From positions 1-64,000 of the forward strand of contig NZ_JANIPJ010000028.1 in NCBI RefSeq assembly GCF_024623455.1: a stretch of 64,000 nt of DNA, given 5' to 3'. This DNA comes from Paenibacillus soyae. Its GTDB lineage: Bacteria > Bacillota > Bacilli > Paenibacillales > Paenibacillaceae. The notes beneath the pieces are model-generated. The model worked only from the letters and a program-made list of their open reading frames with translations, did not search any database and was not told the DNA's origin. Positions 44,153-53,820 of the stretch are shown one piece after another. The position numbers were made by a program, and so were the translations under genes. Every line of letters begins with the position of its first letter. Within the stretch, counting starts at the first letter, position 1.

Positions 44153-44481
44153 CCAATCACATCCTTATCAGGTATGAAAACTGGGATTTATTCGAGCATA
44201 ACATAGGATTGGCAAAAATAGGCATAAGGTTTTTCGATTATCTTGATTAGCCGGACTAATAACTATGAGCAGAGCTCGACTATTCTTGCAGCTCACGATT
44301 CCGAATGGATCCTTTCTAACATGCCGCACCTGCTTTCCAACGTTATGGCCGCTCCCGAAACCGCAGCATAACTTCAACGTCCCCAACCTGCGGTTGGTTG
44401 CACCTCCTGATAGCTCATTGAAATGGCAGCCGATCGTCGATGACCGGCTGCTTTGTATGTTCGACTATTTTTCAGAATCCC

Positions 44482-45108
44482 TTAGAAGCCAGATGCTAAC
44501 GCTACGGTATTCCTAATCCCGGCTTCAATGATGTCGGCGGGATTATCGTCATGTTGGTTATGCCCTTCGATGATGACGGTCTCCGGGTTGTGGATCCCCC
44601 ACATTCCTAGCATATTCCGCATGTACGTCACTGCCATCTCAAACGGCGCCATAAACTCGTTCGAATAATTGCCGCCGCGCGCGTTGAGCAGCACCACCTT
44701 TTTGTCGCCGACTAATCCAACCGGTCCTTGCGATGTGAAACGGAAGGTCTTGCCCGCCTGAGTCAAATAAGACAAATAGGTAATCAATGGAGCCGGAATC
44801 GTGCAGTTCCATAACGGAAAAGCGAACACGATTTTATCGCTATCGAGAAATTGATCCATATACCGGTTCGCCAGGCTTGCCGCCTTTTCTTCATCCGGGG
44901 ACAGCTCCATTCCCTGCGCCTGCTTGTAAAGTCCGCTAATGGCCTTGTCGCCATAGTACGGAAGCTCCGCTTCATATAGATGAAGCTCTTCGATTTGATC
45001 TTCCGGATTAGCCTCCCGGTAGGTCTGCAAAAACGCTTCGTACATCTTAACGCTTACGGATTGTTCAGCCGATCGGTCATTCGCTTTCACCATTAATACT
45101 TTTGCCAT
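44482..45108 (-). CDS. azoR: FMN-dependent NADH-azoreductase (flavodoxin-like fold)
   Basis: A 208-aa protein from the ATG at 45106-45108, nine bases after AGGAGG; an ATG at 45117 abuts that site. Begins MAKVLMVKANDRSAEQSVS, has the FMN-binding FAFPLWNCTIPAPLITYLSY segment (usual FxxPMWN) and LLNARGGNYSN, as in AzoR. Reduces quinones and azo compounds with NADH, cytoplasmic. Stands alone between divergent genes. Confidence 0.9.
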   Translation of the reverse strand: MAKVLMVKANDRSAEQSVSVKMYEAFLQTYREANPEDQIEELHLYEAELPYYGDKAISGLYKQAQGMELSPDEEKAASLANRYMDQFLDSDKIVFAFPLWNCTIPAPLITYLSYLTQAGKTFRFTSQGPVGLVGDKKVVLLNARGGNYSNEFMAPFEMAVTYMRNMLGMWGIHNPETVIIEGHNQHDDNPADIIEAGIRNTVALASGF

Positions 45109-45274
45109 GTTCAACATCCTCCTGCGATTTATCGTTTATTTGATAATCTCAGGATAGTCGGTTAACTTTGACATCTGTATGTCAGTGTTTTCAATATAAA
45201 AAAATCATTAAGTTGAATTTCACCCTGCGTCCTGCTTCAATAAAAGAAAACAACCAAGAATGCGAGGAATCTTC

Positions 45275-46333
45275 ATGCAACGGCAAATACGATTCGGCTT
45301 AATCGGAGGAGGCTGGCGGGCGGCCTTCTATCTCCGCATTGCGGCCATGCTGCCCCATCAATTCCGCGTGAGCGGCATCCTGCTGCGCAGCCCCGAGAAG
45401 TATAGCGAGCTGCTCGCGAAGTGGAACGTCCCCGTCTATTCGTCGGCCGATGCGCTTGCCAAAGAATGCGACTTCCTGGTGCTCGCGGTATCCAAAACCG
45501 CCGCGGCCTCCCGGATCGCGGAGCTCGCCGAGGCGGGCATTCCCGTGCTGGCGGAAACGCCGCCCGCCGTCAGCCTCGCCGAATATGAACGGTTGACCGC
45601 CATCGCCGCGTCCAAGCCCTCTATCCAGGTCGCCGAACAATATCCGCTGCTGCCCCATCATCAAGCCCGTACGGCTTATGCGCAAGCTGGCAAGATCGGC
45701 GGCGTTCATCATGTGCAAGCATCCGCGGGACATGGCTATCACGGCATCAGCCTCATCCGGAAATGGTTGTCCATCGACCCGGCGGAATCCTGCGAAATCA
45801 TCGGCAGGAAATTAACCATGCCGATCGCGGATGTGCCTTACCGCGACCAAGACGTCTCGGATGACCGCGAAGGCATCGAGCAGCAGGAGATCGCGATACT
45901 TCAGTTCGGCTCGGGCAAGAGCGCGCTGCTGGATTTCTCGCGGTCGCAATATTTCTCCCCGATTCGGAGCAATCGGATTCTGATCCGCGGCACGCATGGC
46001 GAAATCCGGGACAATGACGCGGTACGCAAGCTAGGGGCCGGCCGATTCGAGAACGTCCGGTTCGAACGCGTCCAGAGCGGACAAGAAGGCAGCTTAGCGC
46101 CTCTGTCTCTCCTCGAGATCCGGGCCGGAGCAGAGACGCTGTACCGGAATCCGTTCACGCCGCATCCTCTGTCCGACGAAGAGCTCGGCATCGCCGAAGC
46201 GCTGCTGAAGATGGATCGCTTCATTCGCGACGGCGTTCCCTTCTACTCCTTGGTCGAAGCATTGGCCGATGTCAGGCTCGCTCTCGCCATAGAGCAATCG
46301 TTGACGGAAGCGAAGGCCGTGACAATTCCCTGA
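45275..46333 (+). CDS. Gfo/Idh/MocA family oxidoreductase with altered EKP motif
   Basis: A 352-aa protein; start ATG 45275 after GCGAGG (an ATG at 45260 is in frame with a poor ribosome site). Rossmann motif FGLIGGGWRAAFYLRI near 7-22. The family EKP is ETP here (VLAETPPAVSLAEYERL, near 94-96), so the conserved Lys is missing, and the C-terminal half has HGYHGISLIRKWL where GGG...D...H is normal. It may have lost oxidoreductase activity or belong to a divergent subgroup. It ends next to the 182-bp repeat. Confidence 0.83.
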   Translation: MQRQIRFGLIGGGWRAAFYLRIAAMLPHQFRVSGILLRSPEKYSELLAKWNVPVYSSADALAKECDFLVLAVSKTAAASRIAELAEAGIPVLAETPPAVSLAEYERLTAIAASKPSIQVAEQYPLLPHHQARTAYAQAGKIGGVHHVQASAGHGYHGISLIRKWLSIDPAESCEIIGRKLTMPIADVPYRDQDVSDDREGIEQQEIAILQFGSGKSALLDFSRSQYFSPIRSNRILIRGTHGEIRDNDAVRKLGAGRFENVRFERVQSGQEGSLAPLSLLEIRAGAETLYRNPFTPHPLSDEELGIAEALLKMDRFIRDGVPFYSLVEALADVRLALAIEQSLTEAKAVTIP

Positions 46334-46377
46334 CGAACGGTATTAGGGCTATCCGAAATGCGGGGCTACTGGAGGAG

Positions 46378-46560
46378 TAACGGAAATGAGAGGCGTTATT
46401 TTACGAGAAATGAGGCTTTTGGGGGGCTAGCGGAACTGTGCGCCTTTATTACTCTTGATTGGAACAAATTCGACCTAAAAGCAGGGCAATAGCGTCGCTC
46501 AGTTCCGCTAACACAGAAAAATAGCGGAAATATCCGAAATAAGGGCTTTCCGTTCCGCTA
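46378..46560 (-). repeat. 182-bp dispersed intergenic repeat, copy 2 (inverted)
   Basis: The reverse complement aligns end to end with 6051-6232 (shared GGAACTGAGCGACGCTATTG, CAATCAAG / TCAAATCAAG, TAATAAA-GCGCA-AGTTCCG and CTCATTTCCGTTA). It begins about 45 bases after the oxidoreductase stop and stops two bases before the AraC stop codon. Confidence 0.8.
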
Positions 46561-46562
46561 CA

Positions 46563-47390
46563 TCAACCGCCGTGCGAGGATCTCGCTCTGTAGTCCGTCG
46601 GCGAAGCTCCCATCGTCTTGCGGAACATCTTGGAGAAGAGAAGGGGATCGTCGTAGCCGACGGAACGCGCGATGTCTCCGACGGAGAGCTGCGTGGTGAC
46701 GAGCAGGTCGCCTGCTCGCCTCATTCGGTAAGCGATGAGATGCTGTTGAATGCTGCAGCCCATCACCTCCTGGAACAAGGCGTTCAAATAGCTCCTCTGC
46801 AAGCCGACGAACCGGGCGATATCGGCAACCGCGAGACGACTGGCATAATTCGTTTCGATCAAATGGACCACCTGCGCGACATATCGGTCTCGCGAGCGCG
46901 GCTCGGAGAAGGCGGGCTCGCCCGCCTGAGCTTCGACGATGGCGGACAGCCATTCGTACAGAAGGCCCGTTAACCGAATGACCCTGCCGGCTTTCATCGA
47001 ACCGGTCCGCTCCATCCTCTCGATCATGCCCTCATAGTACGCTGCGTCGGCGGCGCTGAACACCGGACTCTCGTGCGAGAGCCCGGCCTGTCCAAGCAAG
47101 GTCGCGGCTTTGATGCCGTCGAAGCCGATCCAGCAGTAGCGCCAAGGACGCGTCCCGTCTGCCGCGTAACGCGCCACCTCGCCGGGGGTAATCAAGAAGC
47201 CATCTCCCGGGCCCAGACGGTATGCGTTACCCGCGATCTCGAAGTCTCCTTCTCCCTCCAGAATGCAATGGATTTTATAGTAGTCCCTCACGCCGGGTCC
47301 AACCGTATGATTCGGCTCGCATTGCTCCATGCCGAACTGGATGAGGTGAAGATCAAGCTGGTGCAGGTTGGGAGGCAAAAATTCGAACAT
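46563..47390 (-). CDS. AraC family transcriptional regulator
   Basis: A 275-aa protein: N-terminal AraC-type arm and cupin (YYKIHCILEGEGDFEIAGNA, LGPGDGFLITPGEVARY) and C-terminal helix-turn-helix pair (LQRSYLNALFQEVMGCSIQQ, VGYDDPLLFSKMFRKTMGAS). GGAGCG lies before the ATG. Resembles regulators of sugar use such as MsmR/RafR-like proteins. Its target is probably the oxidoreductase or the aldo/keto reductase beside it. Confidence 0.9.
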   Translation of the reverse strand: MFEFLPPNLHQLDLHLIQFGMEQCEPNHTVGPGVRDYYKIHCILEGEGDFEIAGNAYRLGPGDGFLITPGEVARYAADGTRPWRYCWIGFDGIKAATLLGQAGLSHESPVFSAADAAYYEGMIERMERTGSMKAGRVIRLTGLLYEWLSAIVEAQAGEPAFSEPRSRDRYVAQVVHLIETNYASRLAVADIARFVGLQRSYLNALFQEVMGCSIQQHLIAYRMRRAGDLLVTTQLSVGDIARSVGYDDPLLFSKMFRKTMGASPTDYRARSSHGG

Positions 47391-47442
47391 CGCGGCCGCT
47401 CCTTTCTACGTGCATTGTATCCTAAACGCCAATAGACGAGGA

Positions 47443-47473
47443 AAGACCGCCGGGAATTCCCATTGGCGGTCTT
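47443..47473. terminator. Hairpin terminator after the aldo/keto reductase gene
   Basis: Perfect 9-bp stem AAGACCGCC (47443-47451) / GGCGGTCTT (47465-47473). It follows the minus-strand reductase stop (47492) by about 18 bases and separates it from the AraC gene; the T-run is short. Confidence 0.6.
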
Positions 47474-47491
47474 GTTCGAATGGAGCCTCGC

Positions 47492-48493
47492 TTAAGCGCC
47501 GTCTCCTCTGGAGATCCGGTCGATCAGCTGCAGCTCCTCGTCCGTAAACGTCAGATTGTCCAGCGCGCGGACGTTCTCCTCGATCTGGCTCACCTTGCTG
47601 GCGCCGATGAGCGCGGACGCGATGCCGCCTTCGCGCACAACCCATGCGAGAGCCATCTGCGCCAGGCTTTGGCCGCGCTGCGCCGCCAGCTCGTTCAGCT
47701 TGCGCACGATCGCCAGCTTCGATTCCGAGATGCTGTCCTTGTTCAGGAAGCGGCTATGCCCGGCAGCGCGGGAGTCGGCGGGAATCCCGTCTAAATATCT
47801 GTTCGTCAAGACGCCTTGCGCAAGCGGCACGAAGCCGATGATGCCGACGCCTTCCTCGTTCATCGCGTTCAGCAAGCCGTCTTCGATCCAGCGGTCCAGA
47901 ATGGAGTAGCTGGCTTGATGGATGAGACAAGGCGTGCCCAAACGCTTCAGAATAGCCGCGGCTTCGCGCGCCTCCGGCTCTCTGTAATTCGAGATTCCGA
48001 CGTACAGCGCTTTACCTTGGCGGACAATGAGATCGAGTGCCGCCATCGTCTCTTCGAGCGGCGTGTTCGGATCGGGACGATGATGGTAGAAGATATCCAC
48101 GTAATCAAGTCCCATCCGGCGGAGACTTTGGTCCAAGCTGGCGACGAGATACTTCTTGGAGCCCCAGTCTCCGTATGGCCCCGGCCACATGTCGTAGCCG
48201 GCCTTGGTCGAGATCAGCAGCTCGTCCCGGTAAGGCGCGAGGTCCTTCTTCAATATGGCGCCGAAGGATTCCTCCGCCGAGCCGTAAGGCGGACCGTAGT
48301 TGTTCGCGAGATCGAAGTGGGTAATGCCGGCGTCGAACGCCGCGCGAGCGATCGCCCGTCCGTTCTCGAACACGTCTTGTCCGCCGTAATTATGCCACAA
48401 ACCGAGCGATATGGCGGGAAGCTTGATGCCGCTCTTGCCGCAGCGATTATAGATCATTCCATTATAGCGTTTTTCGTTAGCCGTGTAAGGCAT
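47492..48493 (-). CDS. Aldo/keto reductase (YghZ/Gpr type)
   Basis: A 333-aa protein with the AKR tetrad: Asp61 and Tyr66 in FDLANNYGPPYGSAEE, Lys97 in STKAGYDM, His137 or 138 in FYHHRPDP, plus the NADP site GASKVSQIEENVRALDNL near the end. The sequence around WPGPYGDWGSKKYLVASLDQ is typical of the L-glyceraldehyde-3-phosphate reductase (YghZ) subgroup. GGAGGAAA precedes the ATG. It likely detoxifies aldehydes. Confidence 0.9.
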   Translation of the reverse strand: MPYTANEKRYNGMIYNRCGKSGIKLPAISLGLWHNYGGQDVFENGRAIARAAFDAGITHFDLANNYGPPYGSAEESFGAILKKDLAPYRDELLISTKAGYDMWPGPYGDWGSKKYLVASLDQSLRRMGLDYVDIFYHHRPDPNTPLEETMAALDLIVRQGKALYVGISNYREPEAREAAAILKRLGTPCLIHQASYSILDRWIEDGLLNAMNEEGVGIIGFVPLAQGVLTNRYLDGIPADSRAAGHSRFLNKDSISESKLAIVRKLNELAAQRGQSLAQMALAWVVREGGIASALIGASKVSQIEENVRALDNLTFTDEELQLIDRISRGDGA

Positions 48494-48630
48494 ATTTCGA
48501 TTTCCTCCGCATCGTTTAGAATTGTTTTGCTACGCTTTATTATGATGCCGCAATGCCGGAATTTATATAGAGCGAAGCCTGAACGATATGGCATAATGCT
48601 AGTTGCTGCAGTAAGCTTCTCGCGTTTCCA

Positions 48631-49386
48631 CTATAATACGATGCCGAAATACGTCCGAAGCGCCTCCCGGTCCTCCGCCTCCGATGCCGGCGTAAACGCA
48701 TGAACGCCGCCCGGCCAGAACAGCCGGAACTCCTCGTTCCATACCGTGTTGCGTCCGTCCTCGGTCATAATCGCGACAATCCGGTTGTTCTTGAATATCG
48801 AATCCGGCGCATGCTCGCACCAGAAGGAGGCCATTAGGAAGTCCTTGGGCAGCTGAGGCTCCTCCGTGAACGAAAAAACGGGGAACCAGCCGTCCTTCTT
48901 GCTCTCCATCAGCCTCCAGCCGAATTCGGCATCCCGGTCCAGACGGTAGAGCTCGTCGCCCTGCGGCTGCTCTGTACCTTCCTCCAGCATAAGCGGCCTG
49001 CGCGGCACGACGCCCCCGACCCCGACGTCGCACAGGAAGACGGAGCCCTCCGCTTCGACCCGAAGGACATGATGCCGGCGCTTCGGAGGCGTGTCCGCTT
49101 CGTCCCGCCAGAATCGGGCGAAATAACTCCGCACATCATAGCCGAGCTCGCGGAGAAGCCAGCCGAAGAGCGCGTTCAGCTCGAAGCAATAGCCGCCTCG
49201 GCCCCGCCCGACGATTTTGTCATAAATGTCCTCTACCCGCAGCGACAGCGGAACGCCCCGAATAATGTCCAAATTCTCGTAAGGCACGGTCGTTAAATGC
49301 AGCTCCTGCAGCCTGCCAAGCGTCTCGACGCTGTTATCCGGACGCCCGGCGAAACCGATTCGATCCAAATATGCTTGCACGTCCAT
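48631..49386 (-). CDS. nat: Arylamine N-acetyltransferase
   Basis: A 251-aa protein with the NAT catalytic triad visible: Cys67 in GRGGYCFELNALFGWLL, His106 in RRHHVLRV and Asp120 in LCDVGVGG. The start MDVQAYLDRIGFAG and LTTVPYENLDI also match the family. It transfers acetyl groups from acetyl-CoA to arylamines or hydrazines in the cytosol. AAGGGGGAG precedes the ATG. No obvious operon partner. Confidence 0.92.
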   Translation of the reverse strand: MDVQAYLDRIGFAGRPDNSVETLGRLQELHLTTVPYENLDIIRGVPLSLRVEDIYDKIVGRGRGGYCFELNALFGWLLRELGYDVRSYFARFWRDEADTPPKRRHHVLRVEAEGSVFLCDVGVGGVVPRRPLMLEEGTEQPQGDELYRLDRDAEFGWRLMESKKDGWFPVFSFTEEPQLPKDFLMASFWCEHAPDSIFKNNRIVAIMTEDGRNTVWNEEFRLFWPGGVHAFTPASEAEDREALRTYFGIVL

Positions 49387-49513
49387 CCCCGGCTCCCCCT
49401 TACCAATAATCGATTGGATTATAGCGTTTCACGCCTTGCACCGTCAATCCGTCGCTACACAAAGAAGCCGCGGTCCCCGTGTCCCGGAATCCGCGGTATC
49501 GTTGCGCAGCTGG

Positions 49514-51607
49514 TTAAATGACCGCTTTATAGGAAACGGAGTAGGTCCTCCCGGCTTCAATCGCGATTTCGTAGCGGTTTCCTCCGAGCGGGCGAACTTC
49601 GCCTTCTTGGCACTCAGGCATTTCCGCGCTGGTGAACGCAAGCACTCCCGTTCCGTAGGTGCCGTGGATGCGAAGGCTCGTGGCGTCCGCCTCTACGCTT
49701 ACCAGCCCTTTCCCCGTCGGCACCGTTCCCTTCATCCGTTCGAGACCGCCAAGATTCGGCTGAACGAGGTACGTCTCGTAACCCGGGGAAGACGGCGTGA
49801 CCCCAAGGAAATATTTGCCGAACAGGTAGACCGGTCCCGCTCCCCAAGCATGGCATAGGCTCTTGCCGAAGGGTACCCCGTACATGCCGTAATGGGCATC
49901 GTCCGCCAGCGTCGGATCGTACTCCTCCCAGAACGTCGTCGCTCCGAGCTCGATCATGCCGCCCCAATAGGAGAGAACCTCCTGCCGAACCCGATCATGC
50001 TGCCCCGCTTCGCATAGCACCGCCATCTCGTGGAACCGCATATACGGCGTGCGGATTTGCGGCACGTCCGGATGGAGCAAGACGTTCTGCGTGACGCTCT
50101 CGCGCTGCTCCGGCGTCAGATAGCCGAAGGTCATCGCGAATAGGCTGGCGTGCTTAGTCATCGTGGGCTGCGTGACGCCGTCGACCCGGTGATGCAGCAG
50201 TCCGCCTTTCTCCTCGTCCCAGAACCGTTCGAACGTCTTCGCTTTGATGGCTTCGGCAAGCTCTCCATAAGAATCGGCCGCCGTCTGGTCGCCTTGCAGC
50301 CCGGCGAACGCGCTCATCGCCTCCAGGCTGCGCGCGAGCAGCAATTGAATCGTGCTGACCGCTCCCGTATTGTTGAAGTCGGCCCAATCCACGAACACCC
50401 AATCCTGCGGCCTGCCCTCGAGGAACCCTTCCCCGCTTCTCTGCTGAAGGCAGAAGTCCATCAGCGTGACGGCACGGTCGTAATATTGCCGGATGAAGGC
50501 GAAATCGCCGGTGTAGAGATAATAATCGTACAGCGAAATAAACCAGTACTGGGAGTAATCCAGAATCGTATTCATATGCCGGGCGAGCGGGTCCTTGCCC
50601 CGAAGCGCGACAAGCGTTCTGCGCGTCACGTCCAGATCGAAGAAGCTGTAATAGTTCATCAGGAACGATTGATAAGCGTCCCCGGACCAAACCCAGAAGT
50701 CGCGCTTAATGCCGTCGAGGAAAAATTCCCGCGTATTGAGATGCAGCGTGTATAGCCCCATTTCGTAAATCTGGTTCAGCTTCGGATCGGAGCATTCGAA
50801 CGAGCCTTGGTAGGTAAGCGGAACGTACTCGTACAGCATCGACGCATGGTCCCAGCTCACGCCGGGGTCGGCATGAATCCAGACAAAGCGGAACGCCTTG
50901 GCGTCGTCCAGCGTGTAAGTCCCGTCTTCCGCGGCCGCGCCGGCCTCCGCCGCGTCGAAGCGGTCAAGACTGTAGCATTCCTCGGGCGACAACACCTCCG
51001 CCATCGACTCGCCGTAATAGACGTTCACTGCGCCTTCACCCTTCAGGTTGTGGAAGCGCAAGTAGCCGAACGTCTCCCGCCCGAAGTCGAGCAGCGGACG
51101 ACCGTCCCGAAGCTCCACCGTCGCCGGCTCCTGCGGCGTAACGGCCAGACGGAAGCGCGACGGGCGATGATCCGGCGTATCGAACGTCCAGCACCCCGCC
51201 GGCAGCCAGTCGTTCTGATAGGAGCTCGCCTCCCAGTCTGAGCCTGTCCGTACATGAGCTCCCTCGATCAGCAATGCCGGAGCCTCCACGTCGCTGAATA
51301 CGCATACCGTGATCTGATGCTTGCCGGCCGGAAGCGTAAACTCCGAATCCTTCGAACGGTAATTGTCCTTGCCGTCCAGGATAAGCGAGAACGTTCCTTC
51401 CGACGTGATTTTGATCCTCTCTTCTTGCGGGAGGTCGTACGTATAGCGGAAGATCACGTTCGAATAATGGCGGTCCAGCCTCCAGAACGCCGGATACATG
51501 ACACCTCTCGACTTGCGCTTAACCGCTATTTTCTCGTGAAGCCGAATTTCGAAATCGCCCGGATACCAGATCCAGAGCGCGGCTGGTTGACTCGATTGCT
51601 GCACCAA
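49514..51607 (-). CDS. GH78 family alpha-L-rhamnosidase
   Basis: A 697-aa protein read from the TTG at 51605-51607 (AAAGGGGA upstream; a longer frame to 51685 has no such site). N-terminal beta domains about 1-290 (WIWYPGDFEIRLHEKIAVKR), then the barrel with GSFECSDPKLNQIYEMGLYT, DGIKRDFWVWSGDAYQS, and ELGATTFWEEYDP, SLCHAWGAGPVYLFGKYFLG near the end. No signal peptide. It should cleave terminal rhamnose from oligosaccharides. It is divergent from the AraC gene at 51688. The motif around the catalytic acid reads KRDFWVWSGD, slightly unlike the paralogue at 4182. Confidence 0.88.
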   Translation of the reverse strand: MVQQSSQPAALWIWYPGDFEIRLHEKIAVKRKSRGVMYPAFWRLDRHYSNVIFRYTYDLPQEERIKITSEGTFSLILDGKDNYRSKDSEFTLPAGKHQITVCVFSDVEAPALLIEGAHVRTGSDWEASSYQNDWLPAGCWTFDTPDHRPSRFRLAVTPQEPATVELRDGRPLLDFGRETFGYLRFHNLKGEGAVNVYYGESMAEVLSPEECYSLDRFDAAEAGAAAEDGTYTLDDAKAFRFVWIHADPGVSWDHASMLYEYVPLTYQGSFECSDPKLNQIYEMGLYTLHLNTREFFLDGIKRDFWVWSGDAYQSFLMNYYSFFDLDVTRRTLVALRGKDPLARHMNTILDYSQYWFISLYDYYLYTGDFAFIRQYYDRAVTLMDFCLQQRSGEGFLEGRPQDWVFVDWADFNNTGAVSTIQLLLARSLEAMSAFAGLQGDQTAADSYGELAEAIKAKTFERFWDEEKGGLLHHRVDGVTQPTMTKHASLFAMTFGYLTPEQRESVTQNVLLHPDVPQIRTPYMRFHEMAVLCEAGQHDRVRQEVLSYWGGMIELGATTFWEEYDPTLADDAHYGMYGVPFGKSLCHAWGAGPVYLFGKYFLGVTPSSPGYETYLVQPNLGGLERMKGTVPTGKGLVSVEADATSLRIHGTYGTGVLAFTSAEMPECQEGEVRPLGGNRYEIAIEAGRTYSVSYKAVI

Positions 51608-51687
51608 ATTAGGAGTCCCCTTTCGCTTATTATGGGTATGATTGTATACTATTTGTATCCGTTTCAGGGAAGGGGATTCTGCCAAAA

Positions 51688-52638
51688 GTGATGGGGAATG
51701 ATGACATTCTTAATAAGAAAATACAGCCTAAGGCGAGGAAGGCGGCTGCCCATCATTCTTCGGCCTCGGAGCACTTCCGCGGCTCCTTCCCGTTGTTCGT
51801 GAATCGCTTTCAGGAAGGCTTCGAGCTGCGGCAGCATGACCACGATTTCGTGGAGCTGGTATACGTGATGTCGGGAGAAGGCTATCACTATGTCGGCGAT
51901 AGCATGGAGAGAACGTTCAAAGGCTGCTTGTACGTATTACCGGTCGGTACCTCCCATATTTTTCGCCCTAGCGGCGCCTCGGGCAAAACGAAGCTCGTCG
52001 TCTACAACCTCTGTATCCGTCCAGCGTTTATCGGCGAGTTGAGGAGCTGGTTAGGGGACTATGGAGCCGGGGGCAAGCTCTGGTCGGTTTTCGAAGGCGC
52101 GCCGGGCAGTCATATCCGGTTAGTGGATCATTCGATGCGGCTTGGGCGAGTGTTCGAGCAGCTTCACCAAGAGTTCGAGGAGAGAAAGCCAGGGTACGAA
52201 GCCAGCATGTTATCCGTTCTGTTGCAGCTGACGGTGCAGATCGCGCGGCAGCTGGAAACGGAGCGGAAGGCCGAAGGCGGAAGTGGTGCGGGGCCGGGCG
52301 CCGGACGGAGACGCTCGGAAATGTCCGCGATACTCGGCCATATCGACGAGCATCTGACCGAGCCGTTGACGCTGGAGCGTTTGGCGGAGAAAGCCGGCAT
52401 GAGTCTCCGGCATTTCATCCGGAAGTTCCGGCAATGGACCGGCATGGGCTTCTCCGATTATCTCCAGCGCAAGCGGATAGATCTGGCCTGCCGGCTTCTT
52501 CTGGAGACGGACGACAAGATCGATCACATCGCCAAAAGCACGGGCTATCGCGACCTGGCGCACTTCCGGCAGGTGTTCCGCAAGTGGATGGGCGTGAGCC
52601 CGAGCCAGTATCGGAGGGGCGGCGAGCTGCCAAAATGA
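51688..52638 (+). CDS. AraC family transcriptional regulator
   Basis: A 316-aa protein, starting at GTG 51688 or the ATG three bases on. Cupin-like N-terminus (ELRQHDHDFVELVYVMSGEG, about 48-67) and C-terminal helix-turn-helix pair (AGMSLRHFIRKFRQWTGMGF, TGYRDLAHFRQVFRKWMGVS). The 80-base gap to the divergent GH78 gene suggests shared control of rhamnose-releasing enzyme expression. Confidence 0.9.
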   Translation: MMGNDDILNKKIQPKARKAAAHHSSASEHFRGSFPLFVNRFQEGFELRQHDHDFVELVYVMSGEGYHYVGDSMERTFKGCLYVLPVGTSHIFRPSGASGKTKLVVYNLCIRPAFIGELRSWLGDYGAGGKLWSVFEGAPGSHIRLVDHSMRLGRVFEQLHQEFEERKPGYEASMLSVLLQLTVQIARQLETERKAEGGSGAGPGAGRRRSEMSAILGHIDEHLTEPLTLERLAEKAGMSLRHFIRKFRQWTGMGFSDYLQRKRIDLACRLLLETDDKIDHIAKSTGYRDLAHFRQVFRKWMGVSPSQYRRGGELPK

Positions 52639-52640
52639 AC

Positions 52641-52675
52641 AAAACTGGCGCGAATCCGCGCCAGTTTTGTTTTTG
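52641..52675 (+). terminator. Rho-independent terminator
   Basis: Perfect 12-bp stem AAAACTGGCGCG / CGCGCCAGTTTT with a 4-base loop, followed by GTTTTT. It lies directly after the AraC stop; the A-rich left flank may let it serve the convergent oxidoreductase gene too. Confidence 0.9.
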
Positions 52676-52708
52676 CTATCAGATAGAATTTATTTCGCAA
52701 ACGGCTTC

Positions 52709-53803
52709 CTACACAATGCCCGAAAGCTGAGGCGTAATGCGAATTGCCTGCGCTTGAGCCTTCAAACACAGCTCGGCCGCCATGAAGGCATGCTCCTGCG
52801 TCATCGCGTTTTCGGTCCGGTTCAGGCAGTCCAGAATCAATTCCCCGAAGAACGGGTAGCCGACCTGACCGCTCACATTGAAGTAGAATTCGCCTTCCTT
52901 ATTGGCCAAGAAAACATGATTGCTGGATGGCTCGCGGGCGATATCGATATATTTCCGGACCTCGATGTACCCTTCCGTCCCCAAGATAAGGGTACGGCCG
53001 TCTCCCCACGTTCTGAGCCCATCGGGCGTGAACCAATCGACGCGGAAATATTGCGTGGCGCCATTGTCGCCAAGAAGAGTCGCATCCCCGAAATCTTCAA
53101 GCTCCGGATAGTCCGGATTGTCGTAGTTGCCGATTTTGCTGTGCAGCACCTCCGCCTTCTTGCAGCCGGCGTAGAACAGGAACTGTTCGACCTGGTGGCT
53201 GCCGATGTCGCAGAGGATGCCGCCGTATTTCTCCTTCTCGAAGAACCATTGCGGCCGGGATGGCGCGTTCAGGCGGTGCGGACCGAAGCCCGTCACTTGG
53301 ATGACCTTGCCGATCGCGCCTTGTTCGATGAGCTGACCGGCATAGACGGCGCTTTCGACATGGAGTCGTTCGCTGTAATAGACCGCGTACTTCCGACCCG
53401 TCTCGCGCACCTTCGCGCGGGCAGACTCCAGTTGCTCGAGCGTCGTGAACGGAGCTTTATCCGTAAAATAATCTTTGCCCGCGTCCATCACCCGAAGGCC
53501 AAGCGCGCAGCGCTCCGACGTAACGGCGGCGCCCGCCACGAGGGAAACCTCCGGATCCGCCAAAATTTCCTCTTCCGACGACGCAATCTTCACCCCAGGA
53601 TAGATGCTCGCGAATTTCTCGGCCTTCGCAAGATCGGGGTCATACACCGACTTCAGCGTGGCCCCCGCTTCCATCAAACCGTTGACCATGCCGTAGATAT
53701 GGCCGTGGTCCAGTCCAATAGCGGCGATGATGAATTGTCCCGGCCCCACGACCGGATTCGGTTTACCTTTCGGCGCGTAATTCATGCCGTCGTGCTTCTG
53801 CAT
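52709..53803 (-). CDS. Gfo/Idh/MocA family oxidoreductase
   Basis: A 364-aa protein. Rossmann motif FIIAAIGLDHGHIYGMVNGL near 24-43; the EKP position reads TDKAPFTTLEQLESA, keeping the Lys; the substrate domain has GGILCDIGSHQVEQFLFYAG with the usual Asp/His. It follows the oxidoreductase at 53821 by 17 bases and forms a two-gene operon with it, divergent from the AraC gene at 55182. Substrate unknown. Confidence 0.88.
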   Translation of the reverse strand: MQKHDGMNYAPKGKPNPVVGPGQFIIAAIGLDHGHIYGMVNGLMEAGATLKSVYDPDLAKAEKFASIYPGVKIASSEEEILADPEVSLVAGAAVTSERCALGLRVMDAGKDYFTDKAPFTTLEQLESARAKVRETGRKYAVYYSERLHVESAVYAGQLIEQGAIGKVIQVTGFGPHRLNAPSRPQWFFEKEKYGGILCDIGSHQVEQFLFYAGCKKAEVLHSKIGNYDNPDYPELEDFGDATLLGDNGATQYFRVDWFTPDGLRTWGDGRTLILGTEGYIEVRKYIDIAREPSSNHVFLANKEGEFYFNVSGQVGYPFFGELILDCLNRTENAMTQEHAFMAAELCLKAQAQAIRITPQLSGIV

Positions 53804-53820
53804 CTTCCCATACCCCCGTT

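Noticed and set aside
44265..44516. 83-residue plus-strand frame between the acyl-CoA ligase and azoreductase genes
   Set aside because: No ribosome site and no protein-like pattern; it partly overlaps the azoreductase 3' end.
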